NCBI GenBank assembly: GCA_036374995.1
Contig: DASUSS010000040.1
Coordinates: forward strand, 28,682 to 92,681
From: SH-MAG3 sp036374995
GTDB lineage: Bacteria > Gemmatimonadota > Gemmatimonadetes > Longimicrobiales > RSA9
Length of the DNA: 64,000 nucleotides
Direction of reading: 5' to 3'
Positions 24,731 to 33,124 of this stretch are shown piece after piece. Position 1 is the first letter of the stretch; each line of letters begins with the position of its first letter. The position numbers and the translations under genes are program-made. The notes below the pieces were generated by a model. The model had not been told where the DNA came from and made no database searches. It saw nothing but the letters and a program-made list of their open reading frames with translations.

Positions 24731-26173
24731 TCAGTACATCGCCATCGCCGGATCGATCTCCTGCGCCCAGCTCCTGATACCCCCTCTGAGGTTGAAGAGC
24801 CGCTCGTAACCGTGCGCGCGCAGCTGCCGGATCGCACCCGCGCTGCGCGAGCCCGAGCGGCAGTAGATCACGACATCCGTCGACCGGTCGATCTCGTCCC
24901 GGCGCTCGAGCACCTGATCCAGCGGGATCAGCCGCGCACCGTACTCGCCGAGGTTCGCGATGTCCCACTCGAACGGCTCGCGCACGTCGATCAGCAGGAT
25001 ATCGTCGCCGTTCTCGAGACGCTGCTTCAGCTCGCCGGCCGTGATCTGCGGAATGGCATGACTCGGTTGCGGTGCGTCCATGTTCTCTCCGGGTGCGCAG
25101 AACTCGTCGTAGTCGATCAATGCGGTGACCGTCGGCTGGTCGCCGCAGACGGGACAGTCCGGGTTGCGGCGCAGCTTCAGCTCGCGCCAGCGAAACGTCA
25201 GTGCGTCGAACAGCGCCAGCCGCCCGATCAGCGTATCGCCGCGCCCGAGGATCAGCTTGATCGCCTCGAGCGCCTGGAGCGACCCGATGATACCCGGCAG
25301 CACGCCGAGTACTCCACCTTCCGCGCAGCTCGGCACCAGTCCGGGCGGCGGCGGCTCGCGGAACAGGCAGCGGTAGCACGGCCCCGCGCCGCCCGCGAAC
25401 ACGGAGACCTGCCCCTCGAACCGCAGGATCGAGCCGTACACGTACGGCTTCCCGAGCAGCACGCACGCATCGTTCACCAGATAGCGGGTCGGGAAGTTGT
25501 CCGTGCCGTCGACGACGACGTCGTACTCCGCCAGGACCTCGAGCGCGTTCTCCCTCGTCAGCCGTACATCGTGCGACACGACGGAGATGTTCGGGTTGAG
25601 CGCGCGCAGCCGCGTCGCCGCGACCTCGACCTTCTTCCGGCCGACATCACCGGTAGCGTACAGCACCTGCCGCTGCAGATTGCTCAGGTCGACGACATCG
25701 AAATCGATGATGCCGATCGTGCCCACACCCGCGGCCGACAGGTACATGCCGATCGGCGAGCCGAGGCCGCCGGCGCCGACCACGGCAACCCGCGCACCGC
25801 GCAGCTTGGCCTGCCCATCCCAACCGACCTCGTGCAACGTGATGTGCCGCGCGTAACGACTCACCTCGTCCCGCGAGAACGTGCTCGCGACATGCTCGCC
25901 GCCCGCAATGCTCGGCACGATCAGGATCACATCACCCGGCCGCACCGGCGTGCGCTCGCGCTCGGCAAGATCACGGACATCATCGTCGTTGAGATACACC
26001 CGGACGAACCCGCGCAGCTCGCCCGAATCCGTGAAGAGGTGTCGGCGAAGAACCGGATGCCGCGTGGTGACCTGCGACAGTGCCGTCGCCACGTCGGGCG
26101 CATCCGTCTCGATCCGGGCGGCGCCCGCCGTGTACTCGCGCAGCGCCGTCGGGAGCTGCACGAATGCGCTCAC
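24731..26173 (-). CDS. MoaD/ThiS-MoeB/ThiF-rhodanese fusion, sulfur carrier adenylyltransferase
   Basis: This 480-aa protein has three parts. Residues 1-92 are a ubiquitin-like sulfur carrier of the MoaD/CysO type ending in VPSIAGG, so the usual C-terminal GlyGly is internal. Residues 95-350 are an E1-like adenylyltransferase: VAVVGAGGLGSPIG nucleotide loop, DFDVVDLSNLQRQVLY, a CYRCLF segment and a zinc-type CPVCG. Residues 375-480 are a rhodanese domain with the catalytic Cys in VIYCRSGSRSAGA. Together these would activate and thiolate a carrier for cofactor, cysteine or tRNA sulfur. It starts at GTG 26173, overlapping the JAB peptidase stop (GTGA). Confidence 0.92.
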   Translation of the reverse strand: MSAFVQLPTALREYTAGAARIETDAPDVATALSQVTTRHPVLRRHLFTDSGELRGFVRVYLNDDDVRDLAERERTPVRPGDVILIVPSIAGGEHVASTFSRDEVSRYARHITLHEVGWDGQAKLRGARVAVVGAGGLGSPIGMYLSAAGVGTIGIIDFDVVDLSNLQRQVLYATGDVGRKKVEVAATRLRALNPNISVVSHDVRLTRENALEVLAEYDVVVDGTDNFPTRYLVNDACVLLGKPYVYGSILRFEGQVSVFAGGAGPCYRCLFREPPPPGLVPSCAEGGVLGVLPGIIGSLQALEAIKLILGRGDTLIGRLALFDALTFRWRELKLRRNPDCPVCGDQPTVTALIDYDEFCAPGENMDAPQPSHAIPQITAGELKQRLENGDDILLIDVREPFEWDIANLGEYGARLIPLDQVLERRDEIDRSTDVVIYCRSGSRSAGAIRQLRAHGYERLFNLRGGIRSWAQEIDPAMAMY

Positions 26174-26598
26174 GCCGCGCCCGCGAGCAGGGAGATCGGC
26201 AGCTCCGTGAAACCGCTGCGATCGTCGCGCAGTCGCCAGCACCGTATCTCGCCGGCGCGGCCGTCCACGATCAGGTATACGTACCCCGGCGCGGCCAGCT
26301 CCAGATCCGTGGCCGACGGCTCCGCCGATGTCGCAGGATGCGAGTGATAGAACCCGATCACCTGCTGACTCGTGCTCGCCGCCTGCCGCTCCAGTCGCAG
26401 CACGACCTCGGCATCGATGTGGTACGTCGCTGCCGCGTGGGCCTCGTTCGGCACGGGGATCAGCGTGCGTACCTCCATATCGTGACCGCGTACGAGGCCG
26501 ATCAGTGCGCCGCAGCACTCGGCCGGCGCCGCCGCGCCCGTCTCGCGCCGCAGCCCCGCGAGCACGCGCGGCGGGAGGGTAACTGAATAGCGAATCAT
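26170..26598 (-). CDS. JAB/JAMM-family metallopeptidase (Mec+/QbsD-like)
   Basis: This 142-aa zinc peptidase of the M67 type has the JAMM catalytic set: Glu in PAECCGALIG (residue 27) and HSHP followed by SATDLE, the H-x-H-x10-D pattern with Ser. Bacterial relatives such as Mec+ and QbsD cut after the GlyGly of small sulfur-carrier proteins. Here the downstream coupled gene carries exactly such a domain with an internal GlyGly. The ATG at 26598 begins the conserved IRYSV; the predicted transcript start coincides with it. Confidence 0.92.
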   Translation of the reverse strand: MIRYSVTLPPRVLAGLRRETGAAAPAECCGALIGLVRGHDMEVRTLIPVPNEAHAAATYHIDAEVVLRLERQAASTSQQVIGFYHSHPATSAEPSATDLELAAPGYVYLIVDGRAGEIRCWRLRDDRSGFTELPISLLAGAA

Positions 26599-26605
26599 GA
26601 CTTGG

Positions 26606-26634
26606 AACGTAGCCGCGGCCCGGGTGCGGGTCAA
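26606..26634 (-). promoter_or_regulatory. predicted promoter of the JAB/MoeB operon
   Basis: On the minus strand TTGACC (26634-26629), 17 bp and TACGTT (26611-26606) are followed by 7 nt and then the ATG of the JAB gene. The transcript would start at or next to the start codon, leaving no room for a Shine-Dalgarno. Confidence 0.6.
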
Positions 26635-26698
26635 TCCGGAGCGGTCCGGTTCGTGCCCCGCAAGCGAGGACTCAGAGACTGCCGGCCAGGAGGAGAAG

Positions 26699-26938
26699 AT
26701 GCCCCGGAAGAAGCGGACGAGTGAGGCGGAAACGGACGCGCGGAACCGCGGTCTGCGGGAAGAGGAACGGCGTCAGCGCGATCCGGAGAAGCGGACGCCG
26801 CATCGGGCGATCGAGCAGGAGGCGCCGGAGCCCGAGCGGCTGACGACGCCGGACGAGAATCGGGATCAGGACATTGCGCAGCTGGAGAATCCGCCACAGT
26901 CGGAGGGTCCGCGGGAGCGCAGCAACGACGCGGTCTGA
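26699..26938 (+). CDS. small charged protein of unknown function
   Basis: This 79-aa protein is dominated by Arg, Glu, Asp and Pro, with no hydrophobic core, and is probably disordered. It begins MPRKKRTSEAETDARNRG and ends SEGPRERSNDAV. A strong Shine-Dalgarno (AGGAGGAGAAG) directly precedes the ATG, which supports expression. Its TGA abuts the stop codon of waaA on the other strand (shared palindrome TGATCA). I do not recognise a family. Confidence 0.65.
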   Translation: MPRKKRTSEAETDARNRGLREEERRQRDPEKRTPHRAIEQEAPEPERLTTPDENRDQDIAQLENPPQSEGPRERSNDAV

Positions 26939-28228
26939 TCAACCTCTGAGCGCGTGAGCGATCAGCTCCGCGCTGGCCGCGGCCCCGCCGAGGTGCTGCT
27001 CGACGAATCTGCGGGCCGCTGCGCCGGCGTGAGCGCGGGCGCGGTCATCGCCGAACAGGCGCGCGAGCAGGGAGTGGAGCGCAGCGGCATCATCAATGAC
27101 GAAACCGCCGCCGGCAACGCGAAGCCGTTCGGCCTCGCGGGCGTTGCCGTGACGCGGTCCGTACAGCACGGGCACACCGAGGGCGGCCGGCTCCACGACC
27201 GAGTGGAGGCCGGACGTGCCGAACCCGCCGCCGACATACGCGAGATCGGCGATCGCGTACAGGTCGGCGAGCACGCCGACCCGATCGACGACGACGACAT
27301 CGACGGCGAGATCCACCGCGCCCGCATCGTCATCCGTTGGCAGGCGCGTGTAGCTCAATCCGGCGCGTGCGAGTCGGTCCTCGAGGTGCGCGAGCGGGTC
27401 GGCGGCGGGCTCGTGCGGTGCGATGACACAGCGCCACGAGCGGCTGCGCGCGAGTGCGTCGATGATCCGCTCATCATCCGCCGGCCAGGTGCTGCCCGCG
27501 ACGAGCCAGGGCCGTCCGGCGGCGCGGAACGGTCGGAGGAGCGGCCGGTCGCGGTCGAGCCGCCGTGCGCGCTGCCAGACCTGGTCGAAGCGGGCGTCGC
27601 CGGTCACGCTCAGCTTCGTGCGCGGTATGCCGAGCAGTGAAAAGCAGGCCGCGTCCTCCTCGCTCACCACACCGACGGCATCGAGCCGGCGGTATGCCGC
27701 GCCGAGCAGCAGTCGGGCACCCCTCCCGAGCCGGCTCGAGTCCGGTGCGAGCACGCCGTTCACCATGACGACCGCGCTCCCGCGCGCCGCTGCTTCGCGC
27801 CCCAGGACCGGCCAGATCTCGGTGCGGACGAACGCGATGCACGCAGGTGCCGTCGCGGCGAGTGCCGTACCGACATCCGCTGTGCGATCCCACGGCAGGT
27901 AGCCGTGCCAGTCCGCGCCGACCCGGGGCGCGATCCGCTCGGCCGATGGCGAGAAGTGCGTGAAGATCGTCTGGATCGACGGTTCGCGGTCCCGCGTCTC
28001 CGCCAGGATGGCCTGCGCCATGAGCGCCTCGCCGACGGATGGCGCGTGCAGCCACACGAGCGGCCGCCCGCGATCGCGCGACGCGCGACTCCACTCGCCG
28101 AGCGATTGCAGTGCCGCGCGCCGGCCGCGCACGCCACGGCGCAGCCGTTCGTTCAGCGGTGCGGCCAGTCGCAGCGCCGGCACCGCCGCACGCACCGCAG
28201 CTTCATAGATCCGTTCTCCCGAGTGCAC
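26939..28228 (-). CDS. waaA: WaaA (KdtA), Kdo transferase
   Basis: This inner-membrane GT-B enzyme of 429 aa adds Kdo to lipid A precursor, so the cell makes LPS. Features are GRPLVWLHAPSVGEALMA, TIFTHFSPSAERIAPRV, YLPWDRTADV, FVRTEIWPVLGREA, the linker SVTGDARFDQVWQRA, the second domain WLVAGSTWPADDERIIDA and VGGGFGTSGLHSVVEPAALGVPVLYGPRHGNAREAE (quoted in overlapping parts of the conserved donor site). The start chosen is GTG 28228, where the family N-terminus begins; a TAAGTT -10-like hexamer lies 5 bp upstream. A longer frame opens at 28297. It is divergent from the acyltransferase. Confidence 0.92.
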   Translation of the reverse strand: MHSGERIYEAAVRAAVPALRLAAPLNERLRRGVRGRRAALQSLGEWSRASRDRGRPLVWLHAPSVGEALMAQAILAETRDREPSIQTIFTHFSPSAERIAPRVGADWHGYLPWDRTADVGTALAATAPACIAFVRTEIWPVLGREAAARGSAVVMVNGVLAPDSSRLGRGARLLLGAAYRRLDAVGVVSEEDAACFSLLGIPRTKLSVTGDARFDQVWQRARRLDRDRPLLRPFRAAGRPWLVAGSTWPADDERIIDALARSRSWRCVIAPHEPAADPLAHLEDRLARAGLSYTRLPTDDDAGAVDLAVDVVVVDRVGVLADLYAIADLAYVGGGFGTSGLHSVVEPAALGVPVLYGPRHGNAREAERLRVAGGGFVIDDAAALHSLLARLFGDDRARAHAGAAARRFVEQHLGGAAASAELIAHALRG

Positions 28229-28305
28229 GCGCCAACTTACACCGGCGCGCGCCGCGCTGCGAGCGCGATACTGTCGCACGCTCGATCCGCGCGACATCTT
28301 CGGTC

Positions 28306-29652
28306 ATGACGTGGAGCGCACTGATCACGAGAATCGCCGGCTGGGCGGCCGGCGTGTTCCAGAAGGTGGAGCGCGCGGGCGGACCGGTGCCGCCCGGGCC
28401 GGTGCTCGTCGTCGCCAACCATCCGAACAGCCTGCTCGACCCGCTCGTCATCTTCGGCGTGGCCGGCCGTCCGACTCGCCCGCTCGCGAAAGCGCCCCTT
28501 TTCGACCAGCGCTTCATCGGAACGATGCTGCGCGGACTCGGCGGACTGCCCGTCTATCGGGCACAGGACGATCCGTCGCAGATGCACCGCAACGAGGACA
28601 CGTTCCGCGGCGCGATCGATGCCCTGCGCAGCGGTGATGCCGTCCAGATCTATCCCGAGGGCCGCAGCCACTCGGAGCCCGCGCTCGCGCCGATGCGCAC
28701 CGGCGCCGCACGGATCGCACTCGGCGCCGAGCATGAATCCGGCTGGACGCTGAACCTCAGGCTGGTACCCGTCGGCCTGACGTACGACCGCAAGAGCCGT
28801 TTCCGCGGCCGCGTCCTCGCCGTCATCGGCGAGCCGTTCGGCGTCGCCGACCTGCAATCGCTGCACGCCGCCGATCCGGTCGCCGCCGTGCGCACGCTCA
28901 CCGACCGGATCGCCGCACGCCTCGAGGCGCTCACGCTGAATACGACGGAACTGCGTGATGCGGAGCTGATCGATACGGCCGAACGGCTGTACGCGCGCGA
29001 GCGCGGGATGACGGGGTGGCGGGCACGTGACCCGCTCGCCGACCGTCTGCCGCGCATGCGCGCGTTCGCACGCGGCATCGCGTGGCTGCGCGAGCACGAC
29101 CCGCCGCGGCACCAGCGACTCGCCCGCGCCGTGCACCACTACCGCAGACGTGCCCAGCTGCTCGGCGTCGCCGATGGCGATGTGCCGCCTCGCTACACGT
29201 TCCGCGGCACGCTCCGCTACGTCATCACCCGGTCCATCGTCCTGCTGCTGCTGGTGGTGCCCGCGCTCATCGGCGGTATCGTCTGGTATCCGACGTACCT
29301 CGCGCCGCACCTCACGCTGCGACTCGTGCGTCCCGGATTCGAGGCGATCGCAACCTACAAGCTGGCGACCGGGTTCCTGCTCGTGCCCCTGACGATGTTC
29401 GTCACGATCGCAGTCGCGGCGCTGCTCGATGGCGCGCGCGGCGCACTCCTCGCCGCAATCCTCGTCCCCGCCTGCGGCTTCGCCGCCCTCGCCTGGCATG
29501 ACCGCTGGACCCGTTTCGAGGAGGACGCACGCCTGTTCCTCCGCATCCTCGCGCACCGCGACCATCAGCAGAGGCTTGCAGAGGAGAGGGCGAGGCTGGC
29601 GGCGGAGTTCGACGCTCTGGTCGAGGAGGCAGGAGTGCTGTCCGTCCGCTGA
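28306..29652 (+). CDS. PlsC-like acyltransferase with C-terminal membrane helices
   Basis: This is a 448-aa 1-acylglycerol-3-phosphate-type acyltransferase. Motif I is VVANHPNSLLDPLVIFG (H-x4-D), motif III YPEGRSHSEPALAPMRTGAARIA and motif IV near LVPVGLTYD. Two or more hydrophobic helices follow near residues 315-345 and 355-395 (ITRSIVLLLLVVPALIGGIV and the FLLVPLTMFVTIAVAALL region). A charged coiled tail ends the protein. Divergent placement beside waaA suggests membrane lipid or LPS assembly. ATG 28306 was chosen because the conserved domain starts shortly after. Confidence 0.9.
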   Translation: MTWSALITRIAGWAAGVFQKVERAGGPVPPGPVLVVANHPNSLLDPLVIFGVAGRPTRPLAKAPLFDQRFIGTMLRGLGGLPVYRAQDDPSQMHRNEDTFRGAIDALRSGDAVQIYPEGRSHSEPALAPMRTGAARIALGAEHESGWTLNLRLVPVGLTYDRKSRFRGRVLAVIGEPFGVADLQSLHAADPVAAVRTLTDRIAARLEALTLNTTELRDAELIDTAERLYARERGMTGWRARDPLADRLPRMRAFARGIAWLREHDPPRHQRLARAVHHYRRRAQLLGVADGDVPPRYTFRGTLRYVITRSIVLLLLVVPALIGGIVWYPTYLAPHLTLRLVRPGFEAIATYKLATGFLLVPLTMFVTIAVAALLDGARGALLAAILVPACGFAALAWHDRWTRFEEDARLFLRILAHRDHQQRLAEERARLAAEFDALVEEAGVLSVR

Positions 29653-29680
29653 GCGCGGCACGTTCGGCCGTCGCTGTTGC

Positions 29681-29863
29681 TCAGCCGGACTCCGAGGCGG
29701 GCCCGCGCTCCTCGTGCGTCCGGATCTCGACCAGGTCCGCCACCTCCGTGATCTCCTCGACGGCGAGTCGCATCGCCTCCTTCAACGAGTCGGCCGTGAT
29801 GTCGACGACGTGGTAGTGCATGCGCGGCGAACCGAAGCGGATGGTCACCCGGTAGACGGGCAT
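29681..29863 (-). CDS. small protein of unknown function coupled to a response regulator
   Basis: This 60-aa protein begins MPVYRVTIRFGSPRMHYHVVDI and continues SLKEAMRLAVEEITEVADLVEIR, a beta-beta-alpha-beta-like pattern. There is no signal or membrane segment. Its ATG shares a base with the response regulator stop (TGATG), so it is co-translated with it. I recognise no family and propose no function. Confidence 0.7.
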   Translation of the reverse strand: MPVYRVTIRFGSPRMHYHVVDITADSLKEAMRLAVEEITEVADLVEIRTHEERGPASESG

Positions 29864-30246
29864 CAGGCGGGTGAGGAGTCTTCGTCGTGCTGCTGCGGCA
29901 CGAGCTTCCTCAGCGCTTCGAGCAGTTCGGCGATGACGAGCGGCTTCTGTAGAAATGCGGTGAACAGCTCGGCTTCATCGTCGGCGAGGTCGTAGCCGCT
30001 CATGCCGATGACCGGCAGGTCGGCCCACTCCGGCTGCTCGCGCAGCACCTCGACGACCCGGACACCGCTGATGCCGGGCAGACTCACGTCGATGACGAGT
30101 GCGGCTGTGAGCGACTCCTTGACGCGCAGGAGCGCCTCGTGTCCATCGGCAGCCGGAACCGGCGTGTACCCGTTCAATGCCAGGGTGGACACGAGCATTG
30201 CCCGGAACGGCGCATTGTCTTCTGCCACGACGATGATGGGTCCCAT
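29863..30246 (-). CDS. single-domain response regulator
   Basis: This 127-aa receiver has acidic residues in IVVAEDNAPFRAML, the phospho-acceptor Asp in ALVIDVSLPGISG, the Ser/Thr position in VIGMSGYD and the Lys in FLQKPLVIAEL. A short acidic tail follows. The ATG at 30246 directly precedes the conserved start; longer frames upstream are not conserved-looking. The partner kinase is not adjacent. It is divergent from the D12 methylase. Confidence 0.9.
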   Translation of the reverse strand: MGPIIVVAEDNAPFRAMLVSTLALNGYTPVPAADGHEALLRVKESLTAALVIDVSLPGISGVRVVEVLREQPEWADLPVIGMSGYDLADDEAELFTAFLQKPLVIAELLEALRKLVPQQHDEDSSPA

Positions 30247-30398
30247 CGGGTTCCATGAACATGGGAATCGCGCGTCCTCGGGCCCCGGAACGGCACAATG
30301 CGTTCCGCGGCGATGGACCCGGGCGGCGACCGGGTGCATATTGTGGCCGGGCGCGCGTCACCGCCGGCTTCGCGCCCATCCCATCAATCCTGAACGGC

Positions 30399-31460
30399 GT
30401 GCGCTACATCGGCAACAAGACCCGACTGCTGGACTTCATCCGGCGTGTGTTGCAGCGCCGCGGCATTGCTCCCGGCCGCGCCGTCGACCCGTTCAGCGGC
30501 ACCGCGAGCGTCGCGCGTGCACTGAAGCGGTGGGGTTTCCATACGGCCGCGTCCGACATCATGGAGTACGGCTACGTGTTCGCCCGCGCGTACGTCGAGG
30601 TAACCGGTCCGCCCTCGTTCGACCACCTCGCGACCGCGCTCGGCGGGTCCGACCTGCGACACGCCGTGGCCGACCTGAACCGGCTGCCGCCCGCAGCCGG
30701 CTTCATCTTCGAGCACTTCTCCCCCGCCGGCGCGGTCGGGGCGCGGCACGGGCGGATGTACTTCACGCCGGAGAACGCCGCACGCATCGACGCCGTGCGC
30801 GACCGCATCGAGCAGTGGTCCCGCAGCGGCAGCATCGACCGGGATGCGTATCATCTGCTGGTCGCCGCACTCATCGAGGCGGCCGACCGCGTCGCGAACA
30901 CGACCGGAGTCTATGCCGCGTTCGTCAAGTCGTGGCAGCCCAATGCGCTTCGCCCGCTCACACTGCGAACGGCGCCGCTCGTGCGCGGCAACCGCTGTTC
31001 GGCCGCGCGACGGGATGCCATCGACGCCGTCCACGCTGCCGGCGAATTCGACCTGCTGTATCTCGACCCGCCGTACAACGCACGACAGTACGCGGGCTAC
31101 TACCACATCCCGGAGCTCCTCGCCCGCGGCTGGTACGACGGCGCGATCGCCATGCGCGGCAAGACCGGGCTCATCGAGGACTCCCATCTCCGCAGCGACT
31201 GGAGCAGCAGCCGCCGGTGCGAGACCGCGTTCGAGACGCTCGTCGCCGCGTCGCGCTGCCGTCACATCGTAATGAGCTACAACGCCGAAGGCATCATCCG
31301 CGAGCAGACGATCGAACGCGTGCTGAAGGAGCACGGCCGTCGTGACACGTTCCGCCGCTATCGCCGCCGCTACCGGCGCTACCGCTCCGACGCCGATGGC
31401 CCGGTGAGGAACTACCGTGCCGACGCAGTCGACGAGTATCTGTACTGCGTGTCCCGCTGA
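30399..31460 (+). CDS. D12-class N6-adenine DNA methyltransferase
   Basis: This 353-aa (from GTG 30399) Dam/M.FokI-type methylase begins VRYIGNKTRLLDFIRR, as family members do. AdoMet motif I is AVDPFSGTASVARALKRWG and the catalytic motif IV DPPY is in LLYLDPPYNARQYAGYYHIPE. The C-terminus is very rich in Arg and Tyr (RRYRRRYRRYRSD). No restriction gene is adjacent, so it may be solitary or part of a phage-type remnant. Upstream ATGs at 30255 and 30261 are in frame, but the added residues look non-conserved. Confidence 0.88.
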   Translation: MRYIGNKTRLLDFIRRVLQRRGIAPGRAVDPFSGTASVARALKRWGFHTAASDIMEYGYVFARAYVEVTGPPSFDHLATALGGSDLRHAVADLNRLPPAAGFIFEHFSPAGAVGARHGRMYFTPENAARIDAVRDRIEQWSRSGSIDRDAYHLLVAALIEAADRVANTTGVYAAFVKSWQPNALRPLTLRTAPLVRGNRCSAARRDAIDAVHAAGEFDLLYLDPPYNARQYAGYYHIPELLARGWYDGAIAMRGKTGLIEDSHLRSDWSSSRRCETAFETLVAASRCRHIVMSYNAEGIIREQTIERVLKEHGRRDTFRRYRRRYRRYRSDADGPVRNYRADAVDEYLYCVSR

Positions 31461-31470
31461 CTGCGCGCAC

Positions 31471-31836
31471 CTAGCTCCTCGCTACCGCTGCTGCGAGCAC
31501 CACCCACCCGCTGATGAGCGCCAGCCCGCCGATCGGCGTGATCGCGCCGAGCCAGCGCGGGCCCCCGAGCGCGAGCGCGTAGACCGTGCCTCCGAATACG
31601 ACGATTCCGACCGTAAAAAGCCAACCGGCGACCGAAAGCAGCGGCGCCGGCCATCGCCCGGCCACGGCTCCGAGGATGACCAGCGCCAGGGAATGGTAGA
31701 GGTGGTAGCGCGCCGCGGTCTCCCACGTCGCGAGACGTTCGGGCGTGAGCCGGGCGGCGAGCGCGTGAGCGCCGAACGCGCCGGCTGCGACTGCGGCAGC
31801 GGCGAGCAGTGCACCCGCTACGACGAAGCCCTTCAA
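31471..31836 (-). CDS. DUF423 family membrane protein
   Basis: This 121-aa protein has four hydrophobic segments. It fits the DUF423 (YgdD) pattern: AAGAFGAHAL near residue 20, a WETAARYHLYHSLALVILG helix and a GGTVYALALGG...GAITPIGGLALISGW end. The role is unknown. It starts at TTG 31836, one base after the stop of the amidohydrolase gene, so it is the last gene of that operon. Confidence 0.88.
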   Translation of the reverse strand: MKGFVVAGALLAAAAVAAGAFGAHALAARLTPERLATWETAARYHLYHSLALVILGAVAGRWPAPLLSVAGWLFTVGIVVFGGTVYALALGGPRWLGAITPIGGLALISGWVVLAAAVARS

Positions 31837-31837
31837 C

Positions 31838-33124
31838 TCAGTTGCCGGCGGGCCGGCCGTTGTACTTCTGATAGAGACGCGTGTGCCGGTCGTCCATGGG
31901 TACCCGTCGCCCCTTGATGAACACTTCCGTCACCTGTGACCGGATATCGAGCGGATCACCGGTCGCAATGAAGAGGTTCGCGAGCTTGCCCGGCTCGATC
32001 GTGCCGATCCGGTCGGCAGCGCCGAACATCTCGGCCGGCCAGATCGTGAGCGCGCGCAGCGCGGCATCCTTCGGCAGGCCGTAGCCGACGGCGAGGGCCG
32101 CGTGGTAGGGCACGTGGCGCGCGTTCGCGGAGCCGCCCGTCGAGAACGCGAACTTCACGCCTGCCTCGTGGAGCACGCCCGGCTGCGCGAAGATGGCATC
32201 GTAGGGCGCATCGGCCGGCGGGTTCGACTGGATCGACCCGAGCACGACCGGCACATCGTTCTGCGCCAGCAGCTCGCGCACCTTCCACGCCTCGTCGCCG
32301 CCATTGATGATCACGCGTATGCCGTACTCCCGGCCCAGCTCCACGACGGCGCGGATCTGCTGCTCGGTGTCGGCCGAGACCAGCGCGGGCACGCGGCCCT
32401 GCATGAGCGGACGCAGCGCCTCGTACATCAGGTCGACCTCCTCGGCGCCTGCCGTCCGCTGCCGGTCGTACGCGCGTGCCGTGGTGAGCACCGTCTTCAG
32501 CTCCCGGATCTGCGTCTCCACCCGCTCCCGCGCCGCACGCTGCGCCGCCGGGTTGGCGCCGCCGCCGAAGCCGAAGCCGAACGAGGGCTCGCGCGGGTAG
32601 TTGATGACGAACGCGGCCGTCCGCTCCACGGCCATGTCTTCCCACGTCCAGCCCGCAGTACCGATCAGTGCTGCCTGGCCGCTGATCACGCCACCGCTCG
32701 GCGCCGTGATCACGCTCGTGATCCCGTTCGCACGCGTGATCGCCATCATGTCGCTGTCGACGTTGATCGCGACGACTGCGCGCATGTGCGGATTGAACTC
32801 GCCCAGCTCGCTCCGCAGGTTCATGGTCGAGATCCCGCCGATCTCGGACAGACCCAGCGGCGTGTAGGAGTCGATCAGGCCGGGGTATACGAATTTGCCG
32901 CGGGCATCGATCTCGACGGCGCCCGGTGCGGTCGCGTCGGGGCCGACCGCCTCGATGAGACCGTCGCGCACGACGACGTTGGCGTTCTGCAGCGTCTGCC
33001 CGGTTCCGGTCCAGATGGTCGCGCCGCGGATCAGGAACGTGCCCTCCTGTCCCGGGCTCGCCTGCGCGCTCAGGCGCGGCGTCGCGGCCGCGAGCACGGC
33101 CAGCGTAAGCATCGCCGCTCTCAT
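31838..33124 (-). CDS. secreted amidohydrolase-like protein, HxH motif absent
   Basis: This 428-aa protein of the imidazolonepropionase-related amidohydrolase family has a signal peptide ending near RLSAQA. The small beta domain (LIRGATIWTGTGQTLQNANVVVRDG) and the PGLID motif are intact, but where PGLIDxHxH is normal it reads GLIDSYTPLG. The C-terminal KDAALRALTIWPAEMFGAADRIGTIEPGKLANLFI is typical. The loss of both metal-binding histidines suggests altered or no hydrolase activity. It is coupled (ATGA) to an intact paralogue upstream. Confidence 0.88.
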   Translation of the reverse strand: MRAAMLTLAVLAAATPRLSAQASPGQEGTFLIRGATIWTGTGQTLQNANVVVRDGLIEAVGPDATAPGAVEIDARGKFVYPGLIDSYTPLGLSEIGGISTMNLRSELGEFNPHMRAVVAINVDSDMMAITRANGITSVITAPSGGVISGQAALIGTAGWTWEDMAVERTAAFVINYPREPSFGFGFGGGANPAAQRAARERVETQIRELKTVLTTARAYDRQRTAGAEEVDLMYEALRPLMQGRVPALVSADTEQQIRAVVELGREYGIRVIINGGDEAWKVRELLAQNDVPVVLGSIQSNPPADAPYDAIFAQPGVLHEAGVKFAFSTGGSANARHVPYHAALAVGYGLPKDAALRALTIWPAEMFGAADRIGTIEPGKLANLFIATGDPLDIRSQVTEVFIKGRRVPMDDRHTRLYQKYNGRPAGN

